Shown here: positions 44,434 to 54,605 of the stretch, piece after piece | Layout: each line of letters begins with the position of its first letter | Position numbering within the stretch: position 1 is the first letter of the stretch | NCBI GenBank assembly: GCA_019748055.1 | Contig: JAIEQC010000047.1 | Span: 1 to 57,740, forward strand | DNA length: 57,740 nucleotides | From: Caulobacteraceae bacterium | GTDB taxonomy: Bacteria; Pseudomonadota; Alphaproteobacteria; Caulobacterales; Caulobacteraceae | Direction: 5' to 3' | Notes under the pieces: model-generated | What the model saw: the letters and a program-made list of their open reading frames with translations, nothing else | Databases searched by the model: none | What the model was told of the DNA's origin: nothing | Made by a program: the position numbers and the translations under genes

Positions 44434-45629
44434 AGTTCGGCATCGACCGCCTGCTCGCCGATCCCGCCCTGCTGGCCGAACTGAAGGGGCGCCGCGTGGC
44501 GCTGCTGGCGCATCCGGCCTCGGTGACGGCGGACCTGACGCATTCCATCGACGCCCTGATCGCGGCGGGCGTGACGATCAGCGCCGCCTTCGGCCCTCAG
44601 CACGGGATGAAGGGCGACCTGCAGGACAATATGATGGAGACGCCGGACGAGACCGATCCGGTCCACGGCTTTCCGGTGTTCAGCCTCTATGGCGAGGTGC
44701 GGCGGCCGACGGGGCAGATGCTGTCGACGTTCGACGTCATCCTGGTGGACCTGCAGGACCTGGGGTGCCGAATCTACACCTTCGTGACGACCCTGCTGTA
44801 TGTGCTGGAGGCAGCGGCGGAGACGGGCAAGACCGTCTGGGTGCTGGACCGGCCCAATCCGGCGGGGCGGCCGGTCGAGGGACTGACGCTCCGGCCCGGG
44901 TTCGAGAGCTTCGTCGGCGCAGGCCCCATGCCGATGCGCCACGGCCTGACGATGGGCGAGATGGGCCGCTGGTTCATCGACCAGTTCAAACTCGACGTCG
45001 ATTACCGCGTGATCGAGATGCAGGGCTACGACCCCGAGGCGGGGCCGGGGTTCGGCTGGCCGCTGGGGGAGCGGGAATGGATCAACCCCAGCCCGAACGC
45101 GCCGAACCTGTCGATGGCGCGATGCTATGCCGGGACGGTCATGCTGGAGGGCGCGACCCTGTCGGAAGGGCGGGGCACCACACGGCCGCTGGAGCTGTTC
45201 GGAGCGCCCGACATCGACGCCCGGGCGGTGATCGCCGAGATGCACAGGCTGGCGCCGGACTGGCTGGGCGGCTGCGTGCTGAGGGACATGTGGTTCCAGC
45301 CGACCTTCCACAAGCACGTGGGGCGGCTGTGTTCGGGCGTGCAGATCCATGTGGAGGGGCCGCACTACGATCATGCGGCCTTCAGGCCGTGGCGGGTCCA
45401 GGCGCTGGGCTTCAAGGCGATCCGGCGGCTGTATCCGGACTACGAGCTTTGGCGCGACTTCCCCTACGAATACGCCTTCGACCGCCTGCCCATCGACACC
45501 ATCAACGGCGGGGCGGGCCTGCGCGAATGGGTCGACGACGCTGCGGCGACGCCCGGCGATCTGGACGCCCTGACGCGGCCGGACGAGACGGCATGGGATG
45601 AAGTGCGACGTTCCGTCCTGCTCTACTGA
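44430..45629 (+). CDS. namZ: DUF1343 protein, NamZ-type exo-beta-N-acetylmuramidase
   Basis: A 399-residue protein of the DUF1343 family, members of which remove terminal MurNAc from muropeptides. Family text: FGIDRLLADPALLAELKGRRV, GPQHGMKGDLQDNM, LVDLQDLGCRIYTFVTTL, VLDRPNPAGRPVEGLTLRPGFESFVG, MPMRHGLTMGEMGRWF and EGRGTTRPLELFGAP. The N-terminal Rossmann-like catalytic domain (about 1-240) is followed by a C-terminal domain with RLPIDTINGG. No signal peptide is seen, so a cytoplasmic role in muropeptide recycling is likely. Confidence 0.93.
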   Translation: MKFGIDRLLADPALLAELKGRRVALLAHPASVTADLTHSIDALIAAGVTISAAFGPQHGMKGDLQDNMMETPDETDPVHGFPVFSLYGEVRRPTGQMLSTFDVILVDLQDLGCRIYTFVTTLLYVLEAAAETGKTVWVLDRPNPAGRPVEGLTLRPGFESFVGAGPMPMRHGLTMGEMGRWFIDQFKLDVDYRVIEMQGYDPEAGPGFGWPLGEREWINPSPNAPNLSMARCYAGTVMLEGATLSEGRGTTRPLELFGAPDIDARAVIAEMHRLAPDWLGGCVLRDMWFQPTFHKHVGRLCSGVQIHVEGPHYDHAAFRPWRVQALGFKAIRRLYPDYELWRDFPYEYAFDRLPIDTINGGAGLREWVDDAAATPGDLDALTRPDETAWDEVRRSVLLY

Positions 45630-45690
45630 CCCCCCTTGATCAGAAACTGAAGGATCCGTAGTTCGGCTGCCAGCGGACCGGGCCCCTCTG

Positions 45691-45803
45691 ACGTCTGATG
45701 GCAGACGTGATGTCGGACCGCATCGAGCGAGCTCGGTGCGCGACGACCCCTCCGGTCGATCCCCAAATGCGCGCGCCGCAGGTCGCTCCTTGAACAAGGG
45801 GAG
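45691..45803 (+). promoter_or_regulatory. Structured leader of terC
   Basis: A 7-bp perfect hairpin ACGTCTG (45691-45697) / CAGACGT (45702-45708) and a second hairpin CTCCTTG (45786-45792) / AAGGGGAG (45796-45803) are present in the 179-nt leader. The latter covers the ribosome-binding site AAGGGGAG of the terC ATG at 45809. TerC genes are often under metal riboswitches, but I cannot match this leader to the yybP-ykoY consensus. Confidence 0.35.
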
Positions 45804-45808
45804 TCCTG

Positions 45809-46798
45809 ATGGACCTGATGAGCTTTCTCCTGGCCGAATGGCTGGGCAAGCCGGCCTGGATGTGGCTGGCGTTCATGGGCGTGGTCATCGCGCTGCTGGT
45901 GCTGGACCTTGGAGTCCTGCACAAGGATCAACACGAGATCGGCGTGCGCGAGAGCCTGCTGCTGTCGGGCATGTACATCGCCATCGCCCTGATTTTCGGC
46001 GGCTGGGTGTGGTGGGAGCTGGGCAGCCAGTCCGGCATCGAATACCTGACCGGCTTCGCGATCGAGAAGTCGCTGGCGATGGACAACGTCTTCGTCATCG
46101 CCATGATCTTCGGCTATTTCGCCATTCCGCGCGCGCTCCAGCACCGGGTGCTCTTCTGGGGCATCCTGGGCGTGATCGTGCTGCGCGCCCTGATGATCGG
46201 GGCCGGCGCGGCCCTGGTCAGCCAGTACGGCTGGGTGCTGTACATCTTCGCCGCCTTCCTGATCTTCACCGGGATCAAGATGTTCTTCGCCGGCGACGGC
46301 CACGCCGACGTGGGCGACAATCCGCTGGTGAAGTGGATGCGCGGGCATCTGCGGATCACCGACCAGCTGCACGGCCAGAAGTTCTTCGTGCGTGAACCGC
46401 ACCCGAAGACCGGCAGGATGGTGCTGTGGGCCACGCCGATGTTCCTGGCGCTGGTCATGATCGAGATCGCGGACGTTATCTTCGCGGTGGACTCGGTGCC
46501 GGCGATCTTCGCCATCACGACCGATCCCTACATCGTCTACACGTCCAACATCTTCGCCATTCTGGGCCTGAGGGCGCTGTATTTCGCGCTTGCGGCCATC
46601 ATCCACCGTTTCGCCTATCTGAAGCAGGCGCTGGCGGTGCTCTTGGTGTTCATCGGCGGAAAGATCTTCGTCGCCGACCTGCTGGGCTGGGAGAAGTTCC
46701 CGGCCGAGTGGTCGCTGGCCGTCACCGCCGTGATCCTGACGGGTGGCGTGGTCTGGTCGCTGTGGAAGACGAAGGGACGGCCGCCGGCCGAGGCCTGA
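45809..46798 (+). CDS. terC: TerC/Alx family integral membrane protein
   Basis: A 329-residue protein with about eight or nine membrane helices. TerC hallmarks: VLDLGVLHKDQHEI in helix 1-2, the acidic pair in IEKSLAMDNVFVIAMIF, FLIFTGIKMFFAGDG, ALVMIEIADVIFAVDSVPAIFAIT and FAILGLRALYFALAAII. The conserved Asp and Glu residues within membrane segments suggest metal ion transport; relatives are linked to manganese export or tellurite resistance. It is not next to other ter genes. Confidence 0.94.
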   Translation: MDLMSFLLAEWLGKPAWMWLAFMGVVIALLVLDLGVLHKDQHEIGVRESLLLSGMYIAIALIFGGWVWWELGSQSGIEYLTGFAIEKSLAMDNVFVIAMIFGYFAIPRALQHRVLFWGILGVIVLRALMIGAGAALVSQYGWVLYIFAAFLIFTGIKMFFAGDGHADVGDNPLVKWMRGHLRITDQLHGQKFFVREPHPKTGRMVLWATPMFLALVMIEIADVIFAVDSVPAIFAITTDPYIVYTSNIFAILGLRALYFALAAIIHRFAYLKQALAVLLVFIGGKIFVADLLGWEKFPAEWSLAVTAVILTGGVVWSLWKTKGRPPAEA

Positions 46799-46827
46799 TC
46801 GCGGGCTGCACTTCCTTGGACAAACGC

Positions 46828-46865
46828 ATGGACATCCGCTGCACATCGCGTGCGCGGATGTCCAT
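46828..46865. terminator. Long hairpin between convergent terC and hydrolase genes
   Basis: A perfect 12-bp inverted repeat ATGGACATCCGC (46828-46839) / GCGGATGTCCAT (46854-46865) encloses a further GCAC/GTGC stem (46841-46844 / 46850-46853) with an ATCGC loop. It lies 29 nt after terC and 11 nt before the end of the convergent gene. There is no T-run on either side, so it is a probable bidirectional barrier or mRNA 3'-end stabiliser. Confidence 0.55.
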
Positions 46866-46876
46866 GAAGTCCAGGA

Positions 46877-47527
46877 TCAGGCCGGGTTCTCTTCCAGCCG
46901 CTTGTCCAGATAGGCGCCGACGCGGCGGTCGACGGCGTCGATGTGGTCCTGCCAGAAGTGGCTGGCGCCCTCTTCCAGCTCATAGTCGATGACGATGCCC
47001 TTCTGCGTGCGCAGCTTGTTGACCACGCGCTCGACCTCGACGGGCGGCACCACGGTGTCGTTGGTGCCGTGCAGGAACAGGCCGGACGCCGGGCAGGGGG
47101 CCAGGAAGCTGAAGTCGTACATGTTCGACGGCGGCGACACGGAGATGAAACCGTCGGTCTCCGGCCGGCGCATCAGGAGCTGCATGCCGATGTAGGCCCC
47201 GAACTGGTAGCCGGCGACCCAGGTCTGGCTGGCGGCGGGATTGTTCGCCTGAAGCCAGTCCAGCGCTGTGGCCGCGTCGGCCAGCTCGCCGATGCCAGAG
47301 TCGAACTCACCCTGGGACTTGCCGACGCCGCGGCTGTTGTAGCGCAGGGTGGCGAAGCCGCGCTTCTGGAACAGCTGGAACAGGGTCACGGCGACCGGGT
47401 TGTTCATGTGCCCACCGGCCTTGGGGTGCGGGTGCAGGATCAGGGCGATCGGGGCATTGGGGCGCTTGCCCGGCGAATAGCGGCCCTCGATGCGGCCCGA
47501 GGCGCCGGGCAGGATGACTTCAGGCAT
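46877..47527 (-). CDS. Alpha/beta-hydrolase-fold protein with Gln at the nucleophile position
   Basis: A 216-residue protein of the small dienelactone-hydrolase-like group. HPHPKAGGHMNNPVA forms the oxyanion region, NSRGVGKSQGEFD follows, and the nucleophile elbow reads VAGYQFGAYIG with Gln108 where Ser is expected (GxSxG). Candidate acid and base are Asp157 (HGTNDTVVPP) and His190 (GASHFWQDH). Either catalysis is lost or it differs. The gene is monocistronic, divergent from iscR and starts 151 nt from it. Confidence 0.9.
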   Translation of the reverse strand: MPEVILPGASGRIEGRYSPGKRPNAPIALILHPHPKAGGHMNNPVAVTLFQLFQKRGFATLRYNSRGVGKSQGEFDSGIGELADAATALDWLQANNPAASQTWVAGYQFGAYIGMQLLMRRPETDGFISVSPPSNMYDFSFLAPCPASGLFLHGTNDTVVPPVEVERVVNKLRTQKGIVIDYELEEGASHFWQDHIDAVDRRVGAYLDKRLEENPA

Positions 47528-47564
47528 CGGTTTCCCGTCTCAATCGTCGTTTCAGGTCGCTGAA

Positions 47565-47597
47565 ATACTTGACCGTGTCAGTAGGACTTTCTAAGTC
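47565..47597 (+). promoter_or_regulatory. iscR promoter with overlapping type 1 IscR box
   Basis: The sequence from 47565 reads ATACTTGACCGTGTCAGTAGG, agreeing at nearly all core positions with the E. coli type 1 IscR site ATASYYGACTRWWWYAGTCRR. The same stretch provides a -35 TTGACC (47569-47574), with a -10 TAAGTC (47592-47597) at 17-nt spacing. Binding there by [2Fe-2S]-IscR would block RNA polymerase, giving feedback on the whole Fe-S operon. The iscR ATG is about 75 nt downstream of the expected start. Confidence 0.65.
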
Positions 47598-47678
47598 CCG
47601 CATACGGCGCGCGGCCCTCTCAAGGGCGCGGGTTCTAGCACAGAGCCCCGCGAATGCGCGTGATTTTTGAGGACCCTC

Positions 47679-48158
47679 ATGCGCCTTTCGACCAAGGGAC
47701 GCTACGCCGTCATGGCGATGGCCGATCTGGCCCGCAACGGCCGCGCTTCGGCCGGCGATAGCCGTGCCGTTTCGCTGGCCGAGATCGCCGCGCGGCAGGA
47801 GATTTCGCTGAGCTATCTGGAGCAGCTGTTCGCCCGTCTGCGAAAGGCCGGGCTGGTGCGCAGCGTGCGCGGACCGGGCGGGGGCTATCGCCTGTCGCGC
47901 ACCCCGGCCGAGACGGCGGTGGCCGACATCGTCCTGGCCGTCGACGAACCCATCCGCGCCACGCGCTGCTCGGGGCAGGGCACGCCGCGCGGATGCATGG
48001 CTGGCGGGGAGCGCTGCATCACCCACCACCTGTGGGAAGACCTGGGCGCCGAGATCCACGCCTATCTGTCGGCGGTGTCGCTGGAGGACGTGGTGATGAA
48101 GCGCACCGGCGTGCGCCGTCGCGCGGCCCCGGCGCTGGCCGAAGGGGTGGCGGCATGA
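47679..48158 (+). CDS. iscR: Rrf2-family Fe-S regulator IscR
   Basis: A 159-residue winged-helix regulator beginning [18 protein letters not shown]. The DNA-binding helix region is [30 protein letters not shown] and the wing contains RGPGGGYRL. Putative cluster ligands are Cys97, Cys106, Cys113 and His116 or His117, the IscR arrangement, with three extra residues between the first two Cys compared with E. coli. It senses Fe-S status and should repress its own operon through the box at 47565. Its stop overlaps the following ATG (ATGA). A TTG four codons upstream is a less likely start. Confidence 0.93.
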   Translation: MRLSTKGRYAVMAMADLARNGRASAGDSRAVSLAEIAARQEISLSYLEQLFARLRKAGLVRSVRGPGGGYRLSRTPAETAVADIVLAVDEPIRATRCSGQGTPRGCMAGGERCITHHLWEDLGAEIHAYLSAVSLEDVVMKRTGVRRRAAPALAEGVAA

Positions 48159-49296
48159 CCGCGAAGACCCCCGTCTATCTGGACTACAACGCCTCCGGTC
48201 TGGTTCGCCCGGAAGTTCAGGAAATCATGACCAAAGTGCTGGCCGACAACGGCAATCCGTCGGCCGTTCACGCCGCCGGACGGCGGGCGCGGGCTCGGAT
48301 CGAGACCGCGCGGGCCCAGGTCGCCGATCTGGTCGGGGCCGATCCGACGTCGGTGATCTTCTCGTCCGGCGGCACGGAATCCAACGCCCAGGCGATCGTC
48401 AGCGCCATCGCGGCGGGCTGCGAGCGGCTGATCGTCTCGGCCACCGAACACCCCTGCGTGGCCGAGGCGGCGACGGCGTCGGGCAAGCCGGTGAAGATGC
48501 TGCCAGTGGATCGCGACGGCGTGGTCGACCTGAAGAAGCTGGCGCAGCTGCTGGCCCTGCCGGGCAAGGCGGTGGTGGCGATCCATCACGCCAACAACGA
48601 GAGCGGCGCGATCCAGCCGGTCGCGGAGGCGGCGAAGCTGGTGCGCGCGGCGGGCGGCTGGCTGCATGTCGACGCGATCCAGTCGGCGGGCAAGATCCCG
48701 GTGAACCTGCGCGATCTGGGCGCCGATTCCCTGACCCTGTCGGCGCACAAGCTGGGCGGGCCGCAGGGCGTGGGCGCGCTGGTTCTGAAGGAAGGCCGGG
48801 AGGCCGTGCGCATCCTGCACGGCGCGGGGCAGGAGCGCGGCCTGCGCGCCGGCACCGAGAACGTGCCGGGCATCGCCGGCTTCGGAACGGCCGCCGATTG
48901 CGCCGCGCGCGACCTGCCGCTGGCGGAAGCGCACAAGGCCTGGCGCGACGCCGCCGAGGCGCGCGTCAAGGCCGCCGGCGCGGTCATCATCGCCGAGGGG
49001 GCGCCGCGTCTGCCCAACACCCTGTTCATGGCCGCGCCCGGATGGGACAGCCCGCAGCAGCTGATCACCCTGGACCTGATGGGCGTGATGGTGTCGGGCG
49101 GCAGCGCCTGCTCGTCGGGCAAGATCAAGCCGTCGCGCGCCATTCTGGCGACCGGCCGCACATCGCTGGCCACCAACGGCATCCGCATCTCCGGCGGCTG
49201 GGGCACGGTCGAGGCCGACTGGGTCCGCTTCGCCGACGCCTGGCTGGAGGCCTGGGGCAAGAAGCAGGCGCGCCTGAAGACGGCGGAGGTCGCCTG

Positions 49297-49297
<1 letters not shown>
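48155..49297 (+). CDS. iscS: Cysteine desulfurase, IscS/NifS group
   Basis: A 380-residue PLP enzyme that removes sulfur from cysteine. N-terminal [33 protein letters not shown] and [13 protein letters not shown] are class I features; PLP binds Lys199 ([11 protein letters not shown]) and the persulfide Cys319 is in [15 protein letters not shown], on a flexible loop of the class I type. This is distinct from the class II SufS later in the operon. Both ends overlap neighbours (ATGA with iscR, TGATG with sufB). The symbol reflects the class; it may act with SufBCD. Confidence 0.92.
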
Positions 49298-50759
<1,462 letters not shown>

Positions 50760-50763
<4 letters not shown>

Positions 50764-51359
50764 GCGTCGACACCGCCCTCATCGTCCGCCGCCACGCCCT
50801 GCCGAGTCCGGCGGAGCTGGCGGCTGCGACGAAGGAGATGACCGGGGTGACGGTCACCTTCCACCCCGACGTCCGCTTCGCCGACTGGCAGGGCGGCTGG
50901 GTCCCCATGACCGTCGACGGGGAAGAGAGCGGGTTCGAGCTCTATTCCGGCCCGCTGGACGGGGAGGAAGACCTGCCCGCCGAGGCGGCCGACCACGGCG
51001 ATCACGTGCTGTGGTTCGTGGCGCGCGGCCCGCTGTCGGCGCAGACGGCGTCGCTGCTGCAGCGCGTGCTGGCCGCCCGCTGGAACGCGGCGGGTCTGAT
51101 CGAGGGGGAGATCATTCCTCCCGGCGACATGGCGGTCGAGAGCGAACCGCCCGCCGACATGGCTCCCGACCTGGCCGCCACCATGACCGGCACGCCGAAG
51201 GAGCGCGCCGCGGCCATGGAGCGCTACGTCGCCAAACACTATCCGCCGATCCCGGTCGACCCGCACGCGAGGACGAAGGATCTGCTGAAGCAGCTGATCG
51301 TCCCCCTCCTAATCTTCGCCGCGCTAGGCGGCTTCTACCTCTGGTCCCAGCTCCGATAA
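50760..51359 (+). CDS. Tail-anchored protein of unknown function inside the suf operon
   Basis: A 199-residue protein starting at GTG, overlapping sufB by 4 nt and sufC by 1 nt (TAATG), so it is certainly translated with them. I recognise no family. The N-terminal part (about 1-125) is a mixed alpha/beta domain with [45 protein letters not shown] and [10 protein letters not shown] linker rich in Met, Ala and Pro leads to a basic segment and a single hydrophobic helix at the very end ([20 protein letters not shown]), typical of a tail-anchored membrane protein. It has no cysteine, so it is not an Fe-S carrier; recruitment of SufBCD to the membrane is a possible role. Confidence 0.88.
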
Positions 51360-52108
51360 TGCTCTCCATAACCGACCTCCACGTCGCCGTGGGCGACAAG
51401 CCGATCCTCAACGGGCTGACGCTCGACGTCCCGGCGGGCGAGGTGCACGCCGTCATGGGGCCGAACGGGGCGGGCAAGTCGACCCTGGGCTACGCCCTGA
51501 CCGGGCGGCCCGGCTATGAGGCGACGGCCGGATCGGCGTCGTGGAACGGCGAGGATCTGCTGGCGCTGGACCCGGCCGAGCGGGCGGCCAAGGGCGTCTT
51601 CCTGTCGTTCCAGTATCCGCTGGAAATCCCCGGCGTGCCGGCCATGACCTTCATCCGCACGGCGCTGAACGCCCAGAAGCGGGCGCGGGGCGAGGCCGAG
51701 GTGTCGGCGCCCGACTTCCTGAAGCTGGTCCGCGCGGCGTCGACCCGGCTGAAGATGAATTTCGACATGCTGAAGCGGCCGCTGAACGTCGGCTTCTCCG
51801 GCGGCGAGAAGAAGCGGATGGAGATCCTGCAGATGGCCCTGCTGGAGCCGTCGCTGCTGATCCTCGACGAGACGGATTCGGGGCTGGACATCGATGCGCT
51901 CCGCATCGTCGCCGACGGCGTGAACGCCCTGCGGTCGCCGGAGCGGTCGATGCTGGTGATCACCCACTACCAGCGGCTGCTGGACTACATCCGGCCGGAC
52001 CGGGTGCACGTTCTGGCGGCGGGTCGGATCGTGGCGTCCGGGGGGCCGGAGCTGGCCCTGCAGCTGGAAGCCGAGGGTTACGACAAGTACGCGGCGGAGG
52101 CGGCGTGA
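51359..52108 (+). CDS. sufC: Fe-S assembly ATPase SufC
   Basis: A 249-residue ABC-type ATPase without membrane segments. Walker A GPNGAGKST near residue 34, the SufC-specific FLSFQYPLEIPGV, signature GFSGGEKKRMEILQ, Walker B LLILDETDSGLDIDALR, and H-loop VITHYQRLLDYIRPD are all standard. Two SufC subunits clamp onto SufB and SufD and drive scaffold opening. Its start overlaps the unknown tail-anchored gene and its stop overlaps the sufD GTG. Confidence 0.97.
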   Translation: MLSITDLHVAVGDKPILNGLTLDVPAGEVHAVMGPNGAGKSTLGYALTGRPGYEATAGSASWNGEDLLALDPAERAAKGVFLSFQYPLEIPGVPAMTFIRTALNAQKRARGEAEVSAPDFLKLVRAASTRLKMNFDMLKRPLNVGFSGGEKKRMEILQMALLEPSLLILDETDSGLDIDALRIVADGVNALRSPERSMLVITHYQRLLDYIRPDRVHVLAAGRIVASGGPELALQLEAEGYDKYAAEAA

Positions 52109-53259
52109 ACGCGCCCGTCCGCATCGATCTGAAAGACGCCGCGACAATCCCATCGCGGCGGACCGAGGCGTGGAAATACTCCGACCTGCGCCGCTGGCTG
52201 CGCGACGAGCCGCCGCCGTCCCCGGCGCTTCCCGAAGGCCAGCCGAACGACGGGCCGTTCCGGGCGCTGACTCCGAACGAGCTGCTGATCGCCAACGGTC
52301 GGCTGAACTGGTGGCCGGAAGACGATCTGGGCGAGGGCATCGAGATCTCCCAACATGCAGGGCCTGATGCGCCGCGGATGGCGGGGGCCCTGCCGATGGG
52401 CGCGCTGGCCGCCGCCAGGTCGCTCGAAGGCGTCCACATCGTCAGCTTCAAGGCGGGCGAGCCGCGATCTTTGGCCCTGCGTCTGCTCACCGATGCGAAG
52501 AACACGGGCCACCACTCCCGGATCGGCGTGGTCGTGGAGGCCGGCGCCCAGGCGACTCTGTTCGAGAGCCACGAGGGATGGGGCGAGGCCTATCTGGCGA
52601 ACACCCTGATCGAGATTTTCGTCGAGGAGGGCGCGACGCTGGAGCGGATCGTCGTCGTCGAGGACGCCGTCGACGCCCTCTCCGTCGTTTCCGCCGAGGT
52701 GCACCTGAGCCCCGGCGCGACCTATCGTCAGACGGCCATGGCCGGCGGCGGCAGGCTCCAGCGCTTCGAGACCCACGTCAGCCATCCGGGGCAGGGCGCT
52801 TCCGTCCGCATGGACGGGATCTACGCCCTGTCCGGCGAGCGGCACGCCGACCTGACCAGCGTCGTCACCCACGCGGGGCTCGACGGCCAGACGTCCCAGC
52901 TGGTCAAGGGCGTGGTGCGCGATCAGGCGCGCGGGGTGTTCCAGGGCAAGATCGTGGTGGAGCGCGGGGCCGACGGCACCGACGCCCGCATGGCCCACAA
53001 CGCCCTGATCCTGTCGGAGCGCGGCGAGGTCGACGCCAAGCCGGAGCTGATCATCTATGCCGACGACGTGCAGTGCGCGCACGGCAACACGGTCGGCACG
53101 CTGGACGAGAGCGCCCTGTTCTACATGCAGCAGCGCGGCCTGCCGGCGGAGGAGGCGAGGGCGCTTCTGACGCAGGCCTTCCTGTTCGAGGTCGTCGACC
53201 GCATCGAGCACGAGGGCGCGCGCGAGGTGGTGCGGGAATGGCTGACGGCACGACTTTGA
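52105..53259 (+). CDS. sufD: Fe-S scaffold subunit SufD
   Basis: A 384-residue paralog of SufB starting at a GTG that overlaps the sufC stop (GTGA). It has the SufD-type opening SRRTEAWKYSDLRRWL, the beta-helix core, and C-terminal DDVQCAHGNTVGTLDESALFYMQQRGLP, where the His of CAHG corresponds to the E. coli SufD His360 used in cluster assembly. The C-terminal helices bind SufC. The sufS start lies 22 nt before its end. Confidence 0.96.
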   Translation: MNAPVRIDLKDAATIPSRRTEAWKYSDLRRWLRDEPPPSPALPEGQPNDGPFRALTPNELLIANGRLNWWPEDDLGEGIEISQHAGPDAPRMAGALPMGALAAARSLEGVHIVSFKAGEPRSLALRLLTDAKNTGHHSRIGVVVEAGAQATLFESHEGWGEAYLANTLIEIFVEEGATLERIVVVEDAVDALSVVSAEVHLSPGATYRQTAMAGGGRLQRFETHVSHPGQGASVRMDGIYALSGERHADLTSVVTHAGLDGQTSQLVKGVVRDQARGVFQGKIVVERGADGTDARMAHNALILSERGEVDAKPELIIYADDVQCAHGNTVGTLDESALFYMQQRGLPAEEARALLTQAFLFEVVDRIEHEGAREVVREWLTARL

Positions 53260-54605
53260 AAAATCCTCCCCAGAGCGCAGCGAAGGTGGAGGGGGACCAT
53301 GCGCAGCATGGTGGAGGGGGCTTGCCCCAGACACCGGCCGCGGGGCTGACCCCCTCCACCGCTTCGCGGTCCCCCTCCCCCGATGGGGGAGGATTTGACG
53401 TCGCCTCGGTGCGCGCGCAGTTCCCGATCCTGTCGCGGCAGGTGAACGGGCGGCCGCTGGTCTATCTGGACTCCGCCGCCAGCGCGCAGAAGCCGCGCGC
53501 GGTGATCGACGCCATGACGCGGGCGATGGAGGGCAGCTACGCCAACGTTCACCGCGGCCTGCACACGCTCGCGAACGAGACGACCGAGGCCTTCGAGGCC
53601 GCGCGCGAGAGCGTGGCGCGGTTCGTAGGGGCCGAGGCCCCGGAGCGCGTGGTCTTCACCAAGGGCGGCACCGAGGCGATCAACCTGGTGGCGGCCGGGC
53701 TTGGGAGGTCCATCCAGCCGGGCGACGAGATCGTGATCAGCCAGATGGAGCACCACTCCAACATCGTGCCCTGGCACCTGCTGCGCGAGCGGCACGGGGC
53801 GGTGCTGAAATGGATCCCGGTGCTGGACGACGGCAGCCTCGACATGGCCGCCTATGCCGACCTGCTGGGGCCGCGGACGCGGATGGTCGCGGTCACCCAC
53901 ATGTCGAACGTGCTGGGCACGGTGAACCCGGTGGGGGAGATCACGCGGCTGGCGCACGCCGTCGGGGCCCAGGTCTTGATCGACGGCTGCCAGGGCGCGG
54001 TGCACTGCGCGCCGGACGTGGCCGCCATCGGCTGCGATTTCTACGTCATTACCGGCCACAAGCTGTTCGGGCCCACCGGCATCGGCGCCCTGGTCGGCTC
54101 CGGGGCGGCGCTGGAGGCCCTGCCGCCGTTCCAGGGCGGGGGCGAGATGATCGAGACGGTGGCGATGGACCGCGTCACCTATGCGAAGCCGCCGCACCGG
54201 TTCGAGGCGGGCACGCCGCCGATTCTGGAGGCGATCGGACTGGGCGCCGCGATCGACTGGTATTCCGCCTTCGATCCCGCCGCCGTGCGGGCGCACGAGG
54301 CGGCGCTGCTTGAGCGCGTGCGCGAGCGGCTGTCGGGCTTGAACTGGCTGACCGAGATCGGCACGGCGCCGGGCAAGGGCGCGATCTTCGCCTTCACGGT
54401 CGAGGGCGCGCACGCCCACGACGTGGCGCAGATCATGGACCGTTATGGCGTCGCCGTCCGCGCCGGCCTGCACTGCGCCGAGCCGCTGGCGCAGCGTTTC
54501 GGCCTGACGTCGAGCGGACGCGCCAGCTTCGCCCTATATAACACCGTGGAGGAGGCCGAGGCCTTCGCCGACGCCCTGATCAAGGCCAGAGACTTCTTCG
54601 TATGA
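53238..54605 (+). CDS. sufS: Class II cysteine desulfurase SufS with repeat-derived N-terminal extension
   Basis: From the ATG at 53238 (overlapping sufD by 22 nt) the protein has 455 residues, about 50 more than E. coli SufS. The catalytic core starts near residue 54 (FDVASVRAQFPILSRQVNG); PLP binds Lys275 (ITGHKLFGPTG) and the persulfide Cys413 is in RAGLHCAEPL. Residues 8-52 are encoded by the palindromic repeat at 53261-53396 and are low-complexity (Gly, Pro, Ser). An in-frame GTG at 53409 could give a normal-length enzyme, but has no well-placed ribosome-binding site. No sufE is visible in the operon. Confidence 0.93.
   Translation: MADGTTLKNPPQSAAKVEGDHAQHGGGGLPQTPAAGLTPSTASRSPSPDGGGFDVASVRAQFPILSRQVNGRPLVYLDSAASAQKPRAVIDAMTRAMEGSYANVHRGLHTLANETTEAFEAARESVARFVGAEAPERVVFTKGGTEAINLVAAGLGRSIQPGDEIVISQMEHHSNIVPWHLLRERHGAVLKWIPVLDDGSLDMAAYADLLGPRTRMVAVTHMSNVLGTVNPVGEITRLAHAVGAQVLIDGCQGAVHCAPDVAAIGCDFYVITGHKLFGPTGIGALVGSGAALEALPPFQGGGEMIETVAMDRVTYAKPPHRFEAGTPPILEAIGLGAAIDWYSAFDPAAVRAHEAALLERVRERLSGLNWLTEIGTAPGKGAIFAFTVEGAHAHDVAQIMDRYGVAVRAGLHCAEPLAQRFGLTSSGRASFALYNTVEEAEAFADALIKARDFFV
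53261..53396. repeat. Palindromic interspersed repeat within the sufS 5' end
   Basis: It is bounded by AAATCCTCCCC (53261-53271) and GGGGAGGATTT (53386-53396), a perfect 11-bp inverted repeat. Inner complementary tracts of the GGTGGAGGGGG / CCCCCTCCACC type let nearly the whole 136 nt fold into one hairpin. It resembles the element at 39919-40065 in design and terminal sequence. Here it is read through in frame as the SufS N-terminus. Confidence 0.8.

Noticed and set aside
47695..47785. Short GC-rich inverted repeats at the start of iscR
   Set aside because: They lie inside the coding region and are expected at this base composition.
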